Shown here piece by piece: positions 54,435 through 62,579 of a DNA stretch of 64,000 bases. The position numbers and the translations under genes are program-made. The notes beneath the pieces are model-generated. The model ran no database searches and was not told the DNA's origin. It saw only the letters and a program-made list of their open reading frames with translations. The number at the start of each line of letters is the position of its first letter. The first letter of the stretch is position 1. The stretch spans positions 1,488,001-1,552,000 of the forward strand of contig NZ_CP070225.1 in assembly GCF_021631985.1 (NCBI RefSeq), given 5' to 3'. Origin of the DNA: Sandaracinus amylolyticus (GTDB taxonomy: Bacteria > Myxococcota_A > Polyangia > Polyangiales > Sandaracinaceae).

Positions 54435-56134
54435 GCGCCACCCGCCCCAAGCTGCTCGTCGTCGACGACGGCGATCGATACGTCGAGCTCGCCCACGCGT
54501 TCTTGCGCGACTACGACTACGCGACGCGCTGCGATCAGCCCGGGCCCTGCTGGGAGTGCGCGCGACGCAGCGGCTGCACGCTCACCCACGCGCACGATGC
54601 GCGCGAGGCGGAGGAAGCGCTCGCGCGTCATCGCGACGTCGACGTCGTGCTGCTCGACGTCGCGTTCGACGTGCCCGAGGAGCGCCTGCTTCCGTCCGAC
54701 GAGCCCGACCTCGAGCGACGCCGTCGCCTGCAGGGCATCGACATCCTCGCGCACCTGCGTCGCGCGCGCGGCGAGCTGCCCGTCGTGCTCATGACGTCGG
54801 AGGAGGAGATCGCGTTCGAGGACGCGGCCGAGGCGCTCTCGGTCGACGAGTTCGCGACGCTCGCCGGTGAAGCGGCATACGACGCGCGTGCGCTCTCGTT
54901 GCTCGTGGAGCGCGTGCTCGCGCGGCGCCGCGACTCGCCGGAGGCCGGCGGGTACACGTGGGGCGGCGCCGCGGCGATGGCGCGCCTGCGTCGCGATGCG
55001 CTCGCCCTCGCGCGCACCTCGCTGCCGATGTTGGTCCTCGGCGAGACCGGCACCGGCAAGAGCGCGCTCGCGGAGCGGGTGATCCATCCCGCGACGCGGC
55101 GCAGCGGGCCCTTCGTCGCGGTCGATCTCGCGGCGATCCCCGAGACGCTGATCGCGTCGGAGCTCTTCGGCACCACGCGCGGCGCGTTCAGCGGTGCGGT
55201 CGATCGGCGCGGTCGGTTCGAGGAGGCGAGCGGCGGCACGCTCTTCCTCGACGAGATCGGGAACCTGCCGCCCGAGGCGCAGCGCATGTTGCTCCTCGCG
55301 CTGCAGGACGGACGCATCACGCGGCTCGGCGAGACCACGCCGCGCGCGGTGGACGTGAAGCTGATCGCCGCGACCAACGCGGACCTGCGCGCGAAGGTGA
55401 CGAGCGGCGCGTTCCGCGCCGATCTCTACGCGCGCTTGAACCCCGCGGCGCGCCTGGTGGTGCCGCCGCTTCGCGATCGGCTCGAGGATCTCGAGGAGCT
55501 CGCGCACGTGTTCGTGCGGCGGAAGCTCGCGGCGGGCGCCGACCGCGCGCTGCTCGCGGAGTACATGGAGGTCGCGGGGATCCGCGGCGCGCCGCACGCA
55601 GAGCTGCGGATCGCGGGGCGCGGCGGCGCGCTGAAGCCCCCGGCGCGGGGCGTGGGGTTCGTGCTCGCGCGATCGAGCCTCGACGAGCTGATGCGGCACG
55701 CGTGGCCGGGGAACGTGCGCGAGCTCGAGCTGCTGGTGGCGAGCGCGATCGTGTTCGCGCTCTCCGACGCGCTCGAGGCGGCGCGCGAAGGTCGCGGTGC
55801 GAGCGGCGAGCCTGCGCGCACGATCCCGATCCCCGCGAAGCTGATCCGCGAGCTGCTCGGCGCGCTGGCGCCCGACGTGGCGCCGAGCGAGAGAGGCCCG
55901 CGCGGCGCGGCGAGCTTCGACGTGCGCCCCGGCGCGTCGCTGCACGAGGTCGCGCGCAGCCTCGAGGCGCAGCTCTACGAGAGGCTCTTCGCCGAGACGA
56001 AGGGGGACTTCGACGCGATGGCGAGGCGCCTGCTCGAAGGTCGCGATCCGAGCGGCGCGCGCCGGGTGCGGCTGCGCTTCAACCAGCTCGGGCTGCGCGC
56101 GCGGAAGCCGTCTTCGCGCGGTCGCAAATCGTAG
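54431..56134 (+). CDS. REC-sigma54 activator with a four-cysteine insertion
   Basis: 567 residues. The receiver has VVDDGDRYVEL, phospho-acceptor Asp76 (VVLLDVAFD) and VVLMTSEEE. It is expanded by an insertion holding four cysteines (Cys34, Cys40, Cys43, Cys49; C-x5-C-x2-C-x5-C) and by a charged loop near 83-100. The AAA+ domain has Walker A GETGTGKS (204-211), the sigma-54 loop as GAFSGA (251-256) rather than GAFTGA, and Walker B TLFLDEIGN. The C-terminus (LRFNQLGLRARK) is a Fis-like helix-turn-helix. Likely activates the sigma-54-type promoter at 56211, directly after its own gene. Confidence 0.88.
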   Translation: MSATRPKLLVVDDGDRYVELAHAFLRDYDYATRCDQPGPCWECARRSGCTLTHAHDAREAEEALARHRDVDVVLLDVAFDVPEERLLPSDEPDLERRRRLQGIDILAHLRRARGELPVVLMTSEEEIAFEDAAEALSVDEFATLAGEAAYDARALSLLVERVLARRRDSPEAGGYTWGGAAAMARLRRDALALARTSLPMLVLGETGTGKSALAERVIHPATRRSGPFVAVDLAAIPETLIASELFGTTRGAFSGAVDRRGRFEEASGGTLFLDEIGNLPPEAQRMLLLALQDGRITRLGETTPRAVDVKLIAATNADLRAKVTSGAFRADLYARLNPAARLVVPPLRDRLEDLEELAHVFVRRKLAAGADRALLAEYMEVAGIRGAPHAELRIAGRGGALKPPARGVGFVLARSSLDELMRHAWPGNVRELELLVASAIVFALSDALEAAREGRGASGEPARTIPIPAKLIRELLGALAPDVAPSERGPRGAASFDVRPGASLHEVARSLEAQLYERLFAETKGDFDAMARRLLEGRDPSGARRVRLRFNQLGLRARKPSSRGRKS

Positions 56135-56158
56135 AATCATCGGTCTACGATTCGTAGA
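56127..56158 (+). promoter_or_regulatory. TCGTAGA inverted/direct repeat cluster, candidate activator binding site
   Basis: AATCGTAGA (56127-56135) pairs with TCTACGATT (56144-56152), 8 bp between. The right half overlaps a second palindrome TCTACGA-T-TCGTAGA (56144-56158). The cluster overlaps the stop codon of the activator gene and lies about 80-110 bp upstream of the expected start point of the -24/-12 promoter, the usual place for an upstream activating sequence. Confidence 0.55.
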
Positions 56159-56210
56159 TTCCAGCGCGTCGTCTGCCGTGGTTCGTCCGGATTCTTCGGC
56201 GTTTCTCGCG

Positions 56211-56226
56211 TGGCGCGGCCGCTGCT
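56211..56226 (+). promoter_or_regulatory. Candidate sigma-54 (-24/-12) promoter
   Basis: TGGCGCG-GCCG-CTGCT against consensus TGGCACG-N4-TTGCW: two mismatches, with exactly 10 bp between the essential GG and GC. It lies 46 bp before the coiled-coil gene start. A 14-bp palindrome CGTGCTCGAGCACG (56245-56258) follows in the leader. Confidence 0.55.
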
Positions 56227-56271
56227 GAAGGGCTCTCCCGAGCGCGTGCTCGAGCACGGCGGGAGGCGGCG

Positions 56272-56982
56272 ATGGCGACGAGCGAGAACAGCGTGATGGT
56301 GGCCCTTTCGGAGCTCCGGCAGCTGGAGTCGGACCGGATCGAGGCGCAGCGTCGCGAGGAGGACGAGCGTCGTCGCGCCGAGGAGGCGAAGGCCGCGGAG
56401 GCGTCGCGTCGCGAGGTCGAGGCGCGCGCGGCGGCCGAGGCGGAGCGCGAGCGCGATCGCCTGTGCGTGGAGGCCGAGGCGCGGCTGAGGATCGAGGCGG
56501 AAGCGGCGCGCGATCGATCGCTCGACACCCTGCGCGCGCAGATCGCGGCGGTGCAGGCCGAGCGCGAGACGATGCGCAGCGAGCTCGAGGCGCGCATCGC
56601 GAGCGCGGAGTCGTCGCCCGCGTCGCGCCGAGGGCCGTGGGCGCTCGCGTTCGGTCTCTCGAGCCTGGTCGCTGCGGCGCTCGCGGGGGTGCTCGTGGTG
56701 CAGCGCGCGTCGCCGCCTCCGAGCGCTCCGCCGCCCGTGATCGAGCGAGTGGTGGTCGCGGCACCGGAGCCCGCGCCGATCGCAGCGCCGGAGATCGTCG
56801 AGGCCGAGCCCGCGGCGGTGGTCGAGGTCGCGCAGCCGGCGCGCCGGCGGCGGCCGGTGGATCGTGGTCGCGATCGGGCGCGCGAGGAGCCGCGCGATCT
56901 CTCGCACGACCTCGGGCTCGAAGAGGAGGGCGACGAGGTGCTGAGCGATCGCTTCCTGCACGATGCGACGCGCCCTCGCTGA
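56272..56982 (+). CDS. Coiled-coil single-pass membrane protein
   Basis: 236 residues from the ATG at 56272 (GGGAGG upstream). Residues about 12-118 form one long, Arg/Glu/Ala-rich coiled coil. A membrane helix follows at about 124-143 (ALAFGLSSLVAAALAGVLVV), then a Pro/Ala/Glu-rich spacer and a basic then acidic tail (RRRRPVDRGRDRAREEPRD; EEEGDE). The arrangement is like a TolA or TonB-type adapter, but with a coiled coil on the N-terminal side. No family recognised. It is the first gene after the sigma-54 promoter and is probably under the activator encoded just upstream (inference). Confidence 0.78.
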   Translation: MATSENSVMVALSELRQLESDRIEAQRREEDERRRAEEAKAAEASRREVEARAAAEAERERDRLCVEAEARLRIEAEAARDRSLDTLRAQIAAVQAERETMRSELEARIASAESSPASRRGPWALAFGLSSLVAAALAGVLVVQRASPPPSAPPPVIERVVVAAPEPAPIAAPEIVEAEPAAVVEVAQPARRRRPVDRGRDRAREEPRDLSHDLGLEEEGDEVLSDRFLHDATRPR

Positions 56983-57094
56983 CGAGGCGCACGGAGCGCT
57001 CCGCGCTCCTCGTCGATGCTCCGAAAAACACGCGGTTTCCCTTTGGATCCGGGCGTGCGGATCGTCTACGCTGGCCGCGATCCACGGAGGGCGA

Positions 57095-57454
57095 ATGCGC
57101 AGACTGATGACGGTGATGGGGCTCGTGCTCGCGGTGGGCTGCGGTGGCGGCGGTGGCGCGGCGGCCGGCGGCGAGGAAGCGGGCGGCGGCGAGGAGACGG
57201 CGGGCGGCGAGTACGCCGGCGGCATCACATCGACCGACGTCGCGCTCGGTCAGGAGAAGTACCAGTCGCGCTGCGCCGGATGCCACGAGGGCGAGGCGCC
57301 GCGGCTCGAGAACATCCACTGGACCCCGGAGCGCATGCGGCAGCAGATCCGCGAGGGCTCGGGCCAGATGGCCGCGATCCCCGAGCACCGCCTCAGCGCG
57401 GACGAGATGGAAGCGGTGATCGCGTACCTGAACACGATCGGCGCGGTGGACTGA
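57095..57454 (+). CDS. Cytochrome c lipoprotein
   Basis: 119 residues from the ATG at 57095 (GGAGGG upstream). Signal with lipobox LAVGC (Cys16), a Gly/Glu-rich low-complexity linker (17-43), then a small mono-haem cytochrome c domain: CAGCH (Cys60, Cys63, His64) with Met92 (GQMAAIP) as likely sixth ligand. The C-terminal helix is MEAVIAYLNTI. A membrane-tethered periplasmic electron carrier. It follows the coiled-coil gene by 112 bp. Two hairpins lie after its stop. Confidence 0.92.
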   Translation: MRRLMTVMGLVLAVGCGGGGGAAAGGEEAGGGEETAGGEYAGGITSTDVALGQEKYQSRCAGCHEGEAPRLENIHWTPERMRQQIREGSGQMAAIPEHRLSADEMEAVIAYLNTIGAVD

Positions 57455-57461
57455 CTCTCCC

Positions 57462-57482
57462 GGGGGGGGCTGCGCGCCCCCC
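57462..57482 (+). terminator. G/C-run hairpin after the cytochrome c gene
   Basis: A run of eight G (57462-57469) and, after CTGCGCG, a run of six C (57477-57482) form a strong short stem 8 bp beyond the stop. No T-tract follows directly. Confidence 0.5.
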
Positions 57483-57551
57483 TGTCGACCCCCCGAGCTG
57501 CGCGCGGGTCCCCACCCGCTTGCGTCTCTCGCGACACGGCCACGTCGAATG

Positions 57552-57580
57552 AGCCCCGTCGATCATTGATCGACGGGGCT
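57552..57580. terminator. Strong bidirectional terminator
   Basis: AGCCCCGTCGATCA and TGATCGACGGGGCT form a perfect 14-bp stem with one unpaired centre base, followed by TCTTCGTCTC on the plus side. It lies 24 bp from the stop of the convergent TPR-like gene. The best hairpin terminator in the window. Confidence 0.8.
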
Positions 57581-57604
57581 TCTTCGTCTCCGCTCTCTCG
57601 CGCG

Positions 57605-58495
57605 TCAGCGGTACGGAGACTCGAGCGGATGCTCGAGGCCATGCACCAGCGGCGACGCGGGGCCCGGGCACGACGCGGCGAGACGCTCGGCGCGAGCGCG
57701 CGCCTCGGCATCGAGCTCGCGCAGCAGCGCCCGCGCGCCGTGGGCCTCGCCGCGACCCGCCAGGACGTGCGCGCGGGCGAGCGCGATCATCGCGCGATCG
57801 AGCGGGCTCGCGAGCACACCGGTGATGCGGCTGATCCCGATCAGCGCGCGGCGCGCGTGACCGTCGACCGCGTCGAGCAGCGCCCACACCGCGCGCGCCG
57901 TCGAGACCTCGGGCGCGCCCAGCGGTGCACGACCGAGCGCACGCGCGGTGAACTCCCTCGCGCGCGCCGTCTCTCCGCGCTCGACCGCGAGCAGCGCGAT
58001 CGCGAGCGAGATGCGCGCGGCCTCGCGCGGTGCGAGCAGCGTGCGCGGCAGTCGCTCGAGCGCGTACTCCGCGTCGCGCGTGCGGCCCATCTCGTCGAGC
58101 GCACGCGCGATCGCGAGCGTGTGATCGACGCGCAGCGCGCTCGCGCCGCGACGTGCCTCGAGCACACCCAGCCACTCGCGCGCAGCGCGCACGCCCTCGT
58201 CGCGCCGCGCGGGATCGCGCATCGCGGCGAGCACGAGCTCGAGCCGCTGCTCGTCACGACGTGCGGCCCAGACCATCAACAAGAGCGCCGCGTCGAACCC
58301 CGCGAGCACCAGCAGCGCGACGCCGTACGAGACGAGCATCGGCGGCAGCGCGAGAGCGTGCAGGAAGATCGCCGCGCGCACGTACGCGGCGAGGGCCTGC
58401 GCGCTCCGGTCGGGGTCGTGGATCGCGGCACGCAGCATGAGCGCGCCGACGACGGGAGCCCAGAGCACGAACAGCAGCACCCACTCCACGATCAC
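57605..58495 (-). CDS. Membrane protein with TPR-like helical repeats
   Basis: 296 residues from GTG 58495. Two hydrophobic segments at the N-terminus (WVLLFVLWAPVVGALML; then ALPPMLVSYGVALLVLAGFDAALLLMVW) are followed by helix pairs rich in Ala/Arg/Leu with TPR-like spacing (for example ARALDEMGRTRDAEYALERLP and ISLAIALLAVERGETARAREF). Protein-protein scaffold by look; no catalytic motif, no family assigned. Divergent from the monooxygenase with 97 bp between starts. Confidence 0.66.
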   Translation of the reverse strand: MIVEWVLLFVLWAPVVGALMLRAAIHDPDRSAQALAAYVRAAIFLHALALPPMLVSYGVALLVLAGFDAALLLMVWAARRDEQRLELVLAAMRDPARRDEGVRAAREWLGVLEARRGASALRVDHTLAIARALDEMGRTRDAEYALERLPRTLLAPREAARISLAIALLAVERGETARAREFTARALGRAPLGAPEVSTARAVWALLDAVDGHARRALIGISRITGVLASPLDRAMIALARAHVLAGRGEAHGARALLRELDAEARARAERLAASCPGPASPLVHGLEHPLESPYR

Positions 58496-58592
58496 GATGC
58501 TGGACCCGGGCGCCGCGCGTCGCAAGCGGCCTCGCCGCGACGTGTGGGTGTCGTGTACCGTGAACGCCCACGAATCGAGGCATTCGAGAGCG

Positions 58593-59915
58593 ATGAGCCT
58601 GCCCCGTACTTGCATCATCGGCGCCGGATCCTCCGGCATCGCGACCGCGAAGGTGCTGCACCAGCGTGGTCTTCCCTTCGACTGCTACGAGAAGAGCGAC
58701 CGCGTCGGCGGCAACTGGGTCCATCGCAACAAGAACGGGATGAGCGCCTGCTATCGCGGGCTCTACATCAACACGAGCCGCGGGCGGATGGCGTACTCGG
58801 ACTTCCCGATGCCCGCCGAGTATCCGGATTTCCCGCATCACTCGCAGATCGCGGCGTACTTCGAGCGCTACGTCGACCACTTCGGGTTCCGTCGCGCGAT
58901 CCGCTTCGAGACGGGCGTCGAGCGCGCGGTGCGTCGCGCCGATGGGCGCTTCGACGTGACGCTCTCGAGCGGAGAGACGAAGACGTACGACGCGCTCGCG
59001 GTCGCGAACGGGCACCACTGGGATCCGCGCTGGCCCGAGCCCGCGTTCCCCGGGCACTTCGACGGCGTGCAGATGCACGCGCACGAGTACGACGAGCCCG
59101 ACGCGTGGAAGGACGCGAACGTGCTGGTGCTCGGCATGGGCAACAGCGCGATGGACATCGCGGTGGAGGCCTCGTACGTCGCGAAGAAGACGTTCCTCGC
59201 GTCGCGCCGCGGCGCCTGGATCGTGCCCAAGCACATGTTCGGTCGGCCGCTCGACACGATCATCACCGACCCCCGCGTGCCCTTCCGCATCCGCCGCCGC
59301 ATCGGTGAGACGCTGCTCGCGCTGACCGCGGGATCGCCCACGAATTATGGGCTTCCGATGCCCGATCATCGATTCGGATCGGCGCACCCGACGATCAGCG
59401 GGCGCATCCTCGATCGGCTCTCGCACGGCGCGATCGAGTACCGGCCGAACATCGAGCGGCTCGAGGGGAAGCAGGTGCGCTTCGTCGACGGACGCGTCGA
59501 GGACGTCGACGTGATCGTCTACTGCACCGGCTACAAGGTGACGTTCCCGTTCTTCGATCCTTCGTTCGTGTCGGCGCCGGACAACGACCTGCCGCTCTTC
59601 CGGCGCGTGTTCCATCCGGCGTACCCGAACCTGTTCTTCGTCGGGCTGCTGCAGCCGCTCGGCGCGATCATGCCGCTCGCCGAGGCGCAGTCGGAGTGGA
59701 TCGCCGAGTACCTGCAGGGCGAGTACGCGCTGCCGTCGCGACGCGAGATGGAGGGCGACGTCGCGCGCGAGCGCGACACGATGTTCGACCGCTACGTCGC
59801 GTCACCTCGCCACACGATGCAGGTCGACTTCGACGACTACCTGATGGACCTCGATGCGGAGCGCGCGCGAGGGCGGCGCCGGGCGCGCGACGTGCGCTTC
59901 GCGAAGGTGCGCTGA
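58593..59915 (+). CDS. Flavin-containing monooxygenase
   Basis: 440 residues. FAD motif IIGAGSSG (8-15), NAD(P)H motif VLGMGNSAMD, and the FMO/Baeyer-Villiger fingerprint approximated by FPGHFDGVQMHAHEYDEP. DVIVYCTGYKVTFPF matches the family's C-terminal ATG/CTGY motif. Oxygenates a soft nucleophile (N or S) or a ketone using NADPH and O2. Substrate unknown. A BON-domain gene follows at 38 bp, probably in the same transcript. Confidence 0.9.
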   Translation: MSLPRTCIIGAGSSGIATAKVLHQRGLPFDCYEKSDRVGGNWVHRNKNGMSACYRGLYINTSRGRMAYSDFPMPAEYPDFPHHSQIAAYFERYVDHFGFRRAIRFETGVERAVRRADGRFDVTLSSGETKTYDALAVANGHHWDPRWPEPAFPGHFDGVQMHAHEYDEPDAWKDANVLVLGMGNSAMDIAVEASYVAKKTFLASRRGAWIVPKHMFGRPLDTIITDPRVPFRIRRRIGETLLALTAGSPTNYGLPMPDHRFGSAHPTISGRILDRLSHGAIEYRPNIERLEGKQVRFVDGRVEDVDVIVYCTGYKVTFPFFDPSFVSAPDNDLPLFRRVFHPAYPNLFFVGLLQPLGAIMPLAEAQSEWIAEYLQGEYALPSRREMEGDVARERDTMFDRYVASPRHTMQVDFDDYLMDLDAERARGRRRARDVRFAKVR

Positions 59916-59952
59916 GTTGGAAGGGCCCGGACGCGGGCCTACGACCCATCAC

Positions 59953-60513
59953 ATGCGGCGTGATCGCAGGTGGGAGGAGTTCAAGCGCCGGCTCCGGACG
60001 CCGAGCGACCTCGAGGACGAAGCTCATCACGAGCTCGATCGCCGCGGCCTGCTGTACGGCATGGACGCGCACTCCCACTCGTACGGTGGGCTCGGGCACC
60101 TCGACGAGCGCGACTACGGCGCGTTCGCCGAGCATCGTCCTCCGTGGCTCGGGCCCTCGCGCGACGCGCGCATCATGCAGCCGCGCGTGATGCGCCAGCC
60201 GCCGCCGCGCGAAGGTGTGCCCGCGTTCCGCGCGACGCGCAGCGATGCGCGCATCCGCGACGACGTGTGCGAGGCGATGACGCACGAGGGCTGGCTCGAC
60301 GCGAGCGATCTCGAGGTGCGCGTCGAGCAGCAGCGCGTGACGATCGAGGGCACGGTCGCGGATCGCGAGCAGAAGTGGCTCGCGGAGGAGATCGCGGAGC
60401 ACGTGCTCGGGGTGCGTTCCGTGGTGAACCGTATCCGGGTGCGACGCGAGATGGCGACCGAGGAGGCCGCGCCGCGCGCGCCCGAGGGCCACGAGAACGG
60501 GCGTCGCGCCTGA
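59953..60513 (+). CDS. BON-domain protein
   Basis: 186 residues from the ATG at 59953. A His/Arg-rich N-terminal half (FKRRLRTPSDLEDEAHHELD, then GMDAHSHSYGGLGHLDERDYGAF) is followed by one BON domain (about 100-165: VPAFRATRSDARIRDDVCEAMT, VEQQRVTIEGTVADREQKWLAEE, VLGVRSVVNRIRV). BON modules bind phospholipid or peptidoglycan-associated partners. No signal peptide, so cytoplasmic here. The N-terminal part is not recognised. Confidence 0.84.
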   Translation: MRRDRRWEEFKRRLRTPSDLEDEAHHELDRRGLLYGMDAHSHSYGGLGHLDERDYGAFAEHRPPWLGPSRDARIMQPRVMRQPPPREGVPAFRATRSDARIRDDVCEAMTHEGWLDASDLEVRVEQQRVTIEGTVADREQKWLAEEIAEHVLGVRSVVNRIRVRREMATEEAAPRAPEGHENGRRA

Positions 60514-60518
60514 GCTCA

Positions 60519-60534
60519 GCGCGCGATCGCGCGC
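60519..60534. terminator. Perfect 16-bp palindrome between convergent genes
   Basis: GCGCGCGATCGCGCGC, 5 bp after the BON-gene stop and before the SGNH-gene stop. Could form a short stem in RNA, but with little loop. Weak as a terminator. Confidence 0.3.
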
Positions 60535-60591
60535 GGTCTCGCGTCGACGCCGTGTGCTCGTCTCGCTCTCGGAATCGAGCCCTCGGGGATC

Positions 60592-62514
60592 TCACGGGAT
60601 CTCCACGACGTGCGCCGCGCCCGTGTCGGCGGTCTCGCTGTCGGCGTCGTGCCCGGGCTCGCCGAGCGCGGCGTGCGTGCCCGACGCATCGAGGGCGACC
60701 GACCATCCGAGCTGGCGCGTCGCGTCCGACGCGTCCACCGGCACGACGACGTGATCCTCGTGGAACGCGCCGTCGCGACGAACGAACACGCGCGCGCTGC
60801 CCGTCGCCGCGCGCATCACCACCGGCCCGTCGAGCGGCGCACCCACGAGCGCGCGCGAGCCGTCCGCGCTCAGCGCGACCGCGTGCCCGAACGCGCTCGC
60901 CGGCGAGCCGATCAGCGTCTGCTCCTCGGACCACGTCGAGCCGCTGCGCACGTACACGACCGCCCGCAGCGCGTCGGGCTGGCCCACCAGCGCGCGCGCG
61001 CCGTCACCCGAGATCGCGACGGGCACGCGACCGCTGGTGAGCGTCGCCTCGACGCTCCACGTGCTCTCGCTCCGAACGAGCACGCGCACCGCGCCGTCCG
61101 ACACGATCGCGCGCTCGCCCGCTGCATCCATCGCGACGGTGACGTCGGTGAAGAACGAGGGCTCGCTCGCGACGATCGGCGCTTCGTCCGCCCACGTCTC
61201 GCCGCTCCGCACGAGCACGCGTGCGCTCACCATCGTGCCGTCGCCCCGATCCCACATGCCGCCCACGATCGCGCGCGTACCGTCGGCGCTCAGCGCGACC
61301 GATCGACCTCGTCCCGCGAACGAGCCGGGCCCCGGCGGGATCGTCGCTTCTTCGGTCCACGTCGCGATCTCGCGCCGCATCACGCGATCTCCGACGATCG
61401 CGCGCGCGCCGTCGCCGCTCAGCGCGAGGTCGTCGCGCGCGCCGCTCCACGCGATCTCTTCGGCCCACGACGTTCCGTCGCGCGCGAGCAGTCGCGCGCT
61501 CCCCATCGTGCTCGCGCCCACGAGCACGCGCGACCCATCGGACGACGTCGCGATCGAGAGCCCGGCGCGCCCGAAGAGCGGCCCCTCGTCGATCGACAGC
61601 GCCTCGGTGCGCACGATCGCGGGCACGCTCCAGCGCGGATCGCCGAGCGCGCGCGCGCACGCGTCGCGGAGCGCGGCGGAGATCTCCGCGCCGAGCGTCG
61701 GCTCGTCGGCGAACGCACGGGGATCGTCACCGGTGATCGTCCCTGCGATCACGCATGCCGCGAGGTACGCGCCGCGCACCGAGGGATGCGACTCGTCGGG
61801 CTCGTAGAGCGCGTCGAACGCGCTGCCTTCTTCGTCGGGATCGCCGCCCGCGCGCACCACGTCGTCGTGCACGACGTGGAACGCGCCACCGACGGGTGCG
61901 ATGCGCACGTCGACGCCTTCGTCGCGCAGCAGCGCTGCGAGCCCGAGGTAGCCCGCGTCGAGCATCGCCTGCATCGAGAGATATCTTGCGTATGGCGGGT
62001 ACCCGGAGTCGTCGCCGCGCTCGCGGCCCCACGTCGCGTAGAGCACGACGCGCGCGCCGCGTGCGCGCGCGAGCGCTGCGAGCTCCGAGGCCGCGCCGAT
62101 CGACGCGACGCGAACGGGCTCGTATGCGTAGTAGCCGCCGATCTGGCTCTGCTCCTGGAGCACGACGACGTCGAACGCGCCGTCGTCGCCGAGCGCGCGC
62201 GCGAGCTCGGTGCCCGCGGTGCGCGCGTCCACGGCGTGCTGCGCGAACGTGTATCCGCCCTCCGTCACTTCTTCGACGCGGCCTCCGGGCACCAGCGCGC
62301 CGTAGTGGCCGGCGACGTCGTTCACGAAGACGTAGCTGTTGCCGACGAAGAGCACGTCGGGAGGCCCGGCGTCGGGCGGTGCGTCGGGCGCGTCGCTCTG
62401 CGCGACGGCGTCGGGGAGCTCGGTGCCGCCGTCGCTCGGTGCCGCTGGGTCGTCGCACGCGGCGACGACGACGAGCCACACGAGGAGCGAGACGCGCGAG
62501 GAGAACGGCCGCAC
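60592..62514 (-). CDS. SGNH-like hydrolase with beta-propeller repeats, lipoprotein
   Basis: 640 residues from GTG 62514. Signal and lipobox VVAAC, then an acidic Ala/Pro/Asp linker. The hydrolase-like domain runs from about 50 to 280: block I VLFVGNSYVFVNDVAG (Ser nucleophile), VVLQEQSQIGG and the catalytic Asp/His in PDESHPSVRGAYLAA. The remaining 350 residues are seven or so repeats of about 45 residues ending in SxDGxRALVG (for example LSADGTRAIVGG, ISGDGARALVGQ), a beta-propeller of the integrin/FG-GAP-like type. Suggests an extracytoplasmic esterase tethered to a binding propeller. Confidence 0.82.
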   Translation of the reverse strand: MRPFSSRVSLLVWLVVVAACDDPAAPSDGGTELPDAVAQSDAPDAPPDAGPPDVLFVGNSYVFVNDVAGHYGALVPGGRVEEVTEGGYTFAQHAVDARTAGTELARALGDDGAFDVVVLQEQSQIGGYYAYEPVRVASIGAASELAALARARGARVVLYATWGRERGDDSGYPPYARYLSMQAMLDAGYLGLAALLRDEGVDVRIAPVGGAFHVVHDDVVRAGGDPDEEGSAFDALYEPDESHPSVRGAYLAACVIAGTITGDDPRAFADEPTLGAEISAALRDACARALGDPRWSVPAIVRTEALSIDEGPLFGRAGLSIATSSDGSRVLVGASTMGSARLLARDGTSWAEEIAWSGARDDLALSGDGARAIVGDRVMRREIATWTEEATIPPGPGSFAGRGRSVALSADGTRAIVGGMWDRGDGTMVSARVLVRSGETWADEAPIVASEPSFFTDVTVAMDAAGERAIVSDGAVRVLVRSESTWSVEATLTSGRVPVAISGDGARALVGQPDALRAVVYVRSGSTWSEEQTLIGSPASAFGHAVALSADGSRALVGAPLDGPVVMRAATGSARVFVRRDGAFHEDHVVVPVDASDATRQLGWSVALDASGTHAALGEPGHDADSETADTGAAHVVEIP

Positions 62515-62536
62515 GCGCGCAGGATAGCTCGACGGG

Positions 62537-62572
62537 TGCTACGGAATGCGTAGCGCTACGCATTCCGTAGCA
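62537..62572. terminator. Perfect 36-bp palindrome
   Basis: TGCTACGGAATGCGTAGC followed by its exact reverse complement, an 18-bp arm on each side with no loop. It lies 7 bp after the stop of the S9 peptidase gene and 22 bp before the start of the SGNH/propeller gene (both minus strand). Could be a terminator hairpin for the first, an operator for the second, or both. Confidence 0.6.
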
Positions 62573-62579
62573 GCCGCGC

